This document shows positions 60,301 to 64,000 of a stretch of DNA of 64,000 nucleotides, one piece after another (position 1 is the first letter of the stretch; every line of letters begins with the position of its first letter). Under the pieces are notes generated by a model, which saw only the letters and a list, made by a program, of their open reading frames with translations, did no database searches and had not been told where the DNA came from. The position numbers and the translations under genes are program-made. The DNA comes from Diacronema lutheri (taxonomy: Eukaryota > Haptophyta > Pavlovophyceae > Pavlovales > Pavlovaceae): positions 62,001 through 126,000 of the forward strand of contig JAGTXO010000058.1 of the NCBI GenBank assembly GCA_019448385.1. The letters run 5' to 3'.

Positions 60301-63300
60301 CGCCAATGCCGACGCCGCGCCCGCGCCGCCGCTGCCGCTGCCCGATACGCCCGCGCGCCGCTTCTGCTCGTCGCGCGTCTTGCGGAACTGGGCGACGAGG
60401 TCGCTGCTCACGTTGGCCTCAGGCTCCCACGTGTCGGCGCTCTCGTCGTAGCCCCGCCACCTGATCCGGAACTGGAACGTCACCTTCTTGCCCGCCTTGC
60501 GGCGCTCGTCGACGACCGCCTCGACCTCGTACGTGCGCGCCTCCTCGTCGACGCTCGCGCCCGCCGCGCTCGCGCCCGTGTCCGGCCACCCAGCGACCGT
60601 GCCGCCCAGCCTCTCGGCGGCCGCGCGCAGCTGCCGCTCGCGCTGGGCGGCCGCGGCGCCTCGCGCGACCAGCGCGGGCAGCATGCCCGCGCCGCCCGCG
60701 AGGCCGTGCGCGCCGACGCTGGCGGTCATCAGCGCGTCGAGGCACGCGAACGTTGCGAGCGCACGCGCGCCATCGTCGCCGCCGCGCGGCTGCGAGCGCA
60801 CGACGGGCGATGGCCGCGGCTCCCCCTCGGCCGCGAGCAGCGGCCAGATCGCACTGGCCAGCGCGACGGCATGCGTGCCGACCGCGACGGCCACGTCCGC
60901 GTCGAGCGGCGCAAAGTCGTAGCGCACGAGCGCGGCCGGGCGCGAGTCGTCCGTCGGCCGGTCGGCGACGAGCAGCCCGACCGGGCGCGGCGGCTCGCCG
61001 GACGGCGCGGCGACGGGCACGCAGAGGAGCACGACGAGCAGGCGCGGCGTGCCGCCGAGCAGCGCGCGCGCGGCATCCGCCCCGTCGGCTCCGCCGCGCG
61101 CGGCCGCGGCGAGCAGCTCGGCCGCGCGCGTCGGGCCCAGCGCCGTGCGCGCGTCCTTGCGCGCGCGTGCGCGGGCCGTGTACGCGGCGCAGGCGTCGTC
61201 GAGCACCGCCGCGCTGGGCGCGGTGCCAGTCGTCGCCCACGCGCGCAGCGCGTCGCGCACCCGCGTGACGATCGCCTGGTCGACCGCCGCCTCGCCGGCA
61301 GCGTGCGCCGGCGCGCACGCCGGCGGTGCGGCGGCAGGCGCGAGCGCGGGCGCGCCGTCGGCGCCGTCAACGCCGACGGCGCCGTCGGCGCGCCGCCACG
61401 CGAGCTTCGCCTCGATCTGCTGCCGGACGGCGTGGCAGTGCCGGTCGATGCCGCGCGCGTCGTCGAGCGCGGCCAGCGCGTCCTCAGCGGCGGGACGGCC
61501 GCTCGCGTCCGCGACGGCCTGCAGGCAGAGCAGCGCGGCCGCACGCGCGTTGCACGCGCTCTGCGGCTCGGGCGCGAGCGCGAGCTCGAGCTCGAGCGGC
61601 GACGCGCCTCGCGCCGCGGCGATCGCGTCCATCAGCACGTCCAACCGCTGCACCAGCGCCCTGTGCGCGTCGCGCGGCGCGCCCGTCGACGGCGCGCGCG
61701 AGCGCGTCGCCACGAGCCCGAGCGCGCGCGCCGGCGCGCCCGCCGGCGTGTGCAGCACGAGCAGCGCCGCGCCCGCCAAGCTCGCGTTGCGCGTGACGAG
61801 CGCGAAGATGCGCGTCGCCTCGTGCGCGCCCACCGACGCCCAGATCGCAGCGCGATCGGCGTCCGTCTGCGCGTCGCACAGGTCGCGCACGTCGTCCGGC
61901 GCGAGCAGCGCGCCGCCGCCGGCGGAGCGCGCGACGATCGCCCGCGCCTCCGCCACGAAGACGGCCTGCGGCAGGTCGGCGTGGCGCGCGTCGACGATGG
62001 CGCGCGTCGCGTGCACGCCGAGCTCCACGCCGCGGTAGAAGGCGCGCGCGTTGGCCGCGCGCGCGTGCGCCGGCCGTCCGTCCGCGTTGCGCCTCGCGCG
62101 CGCCTGCTTGCTCGTGCGCGCGAGGCCGTCGCGTGGCGGTGGCGGCAGCGTGGCGAGGAAGCGCGCGGCGGGCGGCGGCGCGCGCACGCCGCGCTGCCGC
62201 CGTGCGATGGCCGCGAGCCGCCGGCCCGCCGCGCTGCCGCCCGCGCCGACGTGCTGCCGGCGGCCGAGCGCCGCCGGTGGCGGCGGCGGCGGCGGCGCGG
62301 CGGCGGGCGGCGGCGCGACGGCGGGCGGCGGCGCGGCGGCGGGCGGCGGCGCGGCGGTGGGCGGCGGCGCGGCGGCGGGCGGCGGCGCGGCGGCGGGCGG
62401 CAGCGGCGGCGGCGCGGCGGCGACGGCAGCACCAGTCGGCTTGTCCGCCCACGCACCCGAGACTCTGTCCCAGACCTTGCCCCATGGCGCGCGCCCACCG
62501 CGGCCGCGCGAACTGCCCCGGCTCGAGCGCCTGGCCGCGCTTGGCGGCGGCGGCGGCGGCAGGGGGCGGGCGGCCGGCGCGCCAGTCGAAGACAGGTGCA
62601 ACCGTGGCGGCAGGCGCCGAGTGCCGCGCGTCGGTCACAGAGCGCGTGGTGCGCGCGGCGACCGTGGCACGCCTGGCGGGCGGGCGGTGAGCAGCGCCCG
62701 CCGGCGCGCCGGCGGGCGCGGCCGCCTCGAGCCCGGCGGAGGCGCCGCGCTTGCGCTTGCGCGTGCCGCCGCGCGTGCGCCTGCGCGCGCGCCCGCCGCG
62801 CGCCCGTTCGGCCTGCGCGTCGCCAGCCGCGTCGCCGGCCGCGTCGCCGCGCCGCACGTAGACGACCGCGAACGCCTCCTCGCCGGTCCCGTCGACGCCG
62901 CCGCGCGCGCGGCGCAGGACCGACCGCCACTGCAGCCGCCGCGCGCGGCCGGGCTCGCACGCAAACCAGCGCCCACCGCGCCTGACGACGGCCACAAAGT
63001 CGTCGTCGCGCCGCCCGCGCCGGCGCGTGCGCAGCAGCACGCACTGCACGTCGAGCCAGCCCTCGTGCCAGTCGGCCGTGCTGGGGGCGACGCGAATCGA
63101 CTGCGGGAGCTCGACGCCAAAGCCGGCGAGGCGCACGATGTGCGCGACGATGACGCTCGAAATGGCGGGGGCGCTCGACGGGTCGCCCGCTGCAGCGAGC
63201 ACCGCCCCGCCCCAGTGCTCACGCGTGACGCAATCCGCGTCCTCGACGTGCACGTGCGCCACGCTCGCGCCGAGCTGGTGCAGCAACGCGCAGATGTCGG

Positions 63301-64000
63301 CGTCGACCGTCCTCTCCTCCTCGGCCGCCTCGGCCGTGCCGCGGGCGGCGGCGTCGCCTGCCGGCTGCCCGAGGTACGCGATCGCCCGCTCGACGGCCGC
63401 GCGCTCCGCACGCGCTGCGATGTCGATCGCCGCATTGCCGACGGGCGCGCGCAGCGCCGCGATCGCGTCTTGCAACGCCGTCGCGTCGCCCGTCGCCGCC
63501 GCCGCCGTCACCGCCGCCGCGCTCGCGGTGCCGTGCGCGACGGCGTGCAGCGCGGCGGCGCGCGCGGCGGGGATGCGCCCGTCCAGCGCGAGCACGAGCG
63601 GCGGCCCGGCCGGCGTCTGCTGCCGCCGGTGCCGCCGGCTCGCAGCCGGGTGGTCGGCGCGCGCGCGCTCGAGCCGCGCGCGCCGCTCGACGACGCGCGC
63701 CCAGAAGGCCTGCACCCTCGGCTGCGCGAATGCAAGCCAGCCGGCGCCGCGCGTCACGACGTGCACGACGATCCGGTCCTCGTGCCTGAGGTACTGCACG
63801 TAGAGCGCTTTGCTCACGCCGAGGACGTGCATGCCGAGCTGCAGCTGATCGCGGTGCGGCTGCGGCGGCCCGTCCTCGTGCGCCGTGGCGCCCGCCTTGG
63901 TGAGCGTCTTCACCTCGACGAGGACCTGCTCGTTGTTTTCGGGGAGGATGGCGAGCCCGTCCGGCGAGAAGGCGAACGGCGCGCTCTTGTCGTGCGGGTC
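57372..64000 (-). CDS. Fanzor-type RNA-guided nuclease fused to chromodomain and YqaJ-like nuclease (partial)
   Basis: The 5' end lies outside the window. Exon-like blocks: 64000 to about 62460, about 62240-59224, 59095 to about 58720, and the rest to 57372; over 2000 residues. Block 1 starts in a PD-(D/E)XK nuclease of YqaJ type (SPDGLAILPENNEQVLVEVK, then HRDQLQLGMHVLGVSKALYV), followed by a USP-like segment (ELPQSIRV, DDDFVAVVRRGGRWFACEPG). Block 2 has a chromodomain (TYEVEAVVDERRKAGKK, RIRWRGYDESADTWEPE; 60540-60370) and the Fanzor N-terminal half. The RuvC nuclease shows VVAADPNMGN (RuvC-I Asp), EPYTSMHCSM with RCG and VICPACN (zinc finger), and KPVHRDYNAARNIF (RuvC-III Asp). The tail is Asp/Gly-rich, ending PKRGRR, a nuclear signal. 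The 59096-59223 intron is clean; the frame changes near 62.4 kb (probable intron) and near 58.72 kb without an obvious intron. Two adjacent genes remain possible. Confidence 0.75.
62275..62405. repeat. GGCGGGCGGCGGCGC 15-bp array
   Basis: About eight copies of a 15-bp unit (GCGGCGGGCGGCGGC). In one frame it encodes AAPPP repeats; in my model it probably lies in an intron between the USP-like and chromodomain parts of the Fanzor-type gene. Confidence 0.88.

Noticed and set aside
59227-62985. 1252-codon + strand open frame opposite the Fanzor-type gene
   Set aside because: Arg-rich composition with no motif; the minus strand has the chromodomain and RuvC motifs.
1-64000. tRNA, rRNA and riboswitch genes
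   Set aside because: No cloverleaf boxes, rRNA cores or riboswitch-like conserved stretches were recognised on either strand by eye.

Overview
The window is nuclear DNA of a very GC-rich eukaryotic alga. The genes are split by spliceosomal introns, minisatellites are everywhere, and TTAGGG-type repeats are present. Two proteins (an HU-type DNA-binding protein and a BASS transporter) carry N-terminal presequences, and the HU one reads like a signal peptide plus transit peptide with a Phe after the predicted cleavage site (ATA|FV), as in algae with secondary red plastids. A haptophyte is my best guess; a pelagophyte or another red-plastid alga cannot be excluded from sequence alone. All functional calls rest on motifs read by eye.

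Layout. 1-3303 is a C-rich satellite with no adenine on the + strand. 4460-12518 (-) is a five-exon gene encoding a TPR/coiled-coil protein with a DPF/DLL-rich, clathrin-adaptor-like tail. It is divergent from a five-exon plastid HU gene (12645-14361, +). A non-LTR retrotransposon with RT and a PD-(D/E)XK nuclease (14568-19226, -) is flanked by a 10-bp direct repeat. Then come a seven-exon BASS transporter (19554-23088, -), a two-TM protein (23210-24847, -) and a CRAL-TRIO protein (25067-26140, -) head to head with RAD4/XPC (26163-29081, +). Next are a conserved unknown protist gene (29184-33175, -) and a nitroreductase with a proline-rich tail (33310-34617, -). A CLC channel/antiporter with an enormous cytosolic insertion (35491-43604, +) is followed by a large multipass membrane protein (43647-50197, +). 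A 119-bp MITE with a 6-bp target duplication lies at 50235-50353. The last stretch holds a CXXC zinc-finger protein (50710-51858, -), a SWEET sugar transporter (52376-53371, +) and a six-exon plastid-type ArgC (53725-56749, +).

The most unusual object is at the right end (57372 to beyond 64000, -). It appears to be one multidomain gene joining a YqaJ-like PD-(D/E)XK nuclease, a degenerate USP-like segment, a chromodomain and a Fanzor/TnpB-type RuvC nuclease.

Exon models for HU, BASS, ArgC, CLC and the TPR gene were built by finding splice sites that keep phase and restore family motifs; most junctions are self-consistent. Two introns appear to be GC-AG. Several introns have a G-rich 5' half and a C-rich 3' half, so could fold on themselves. 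The long proline-, arginine- and alanine-rich open frames on the opposite strands of these genes are by-products of high GC and were not annotated.
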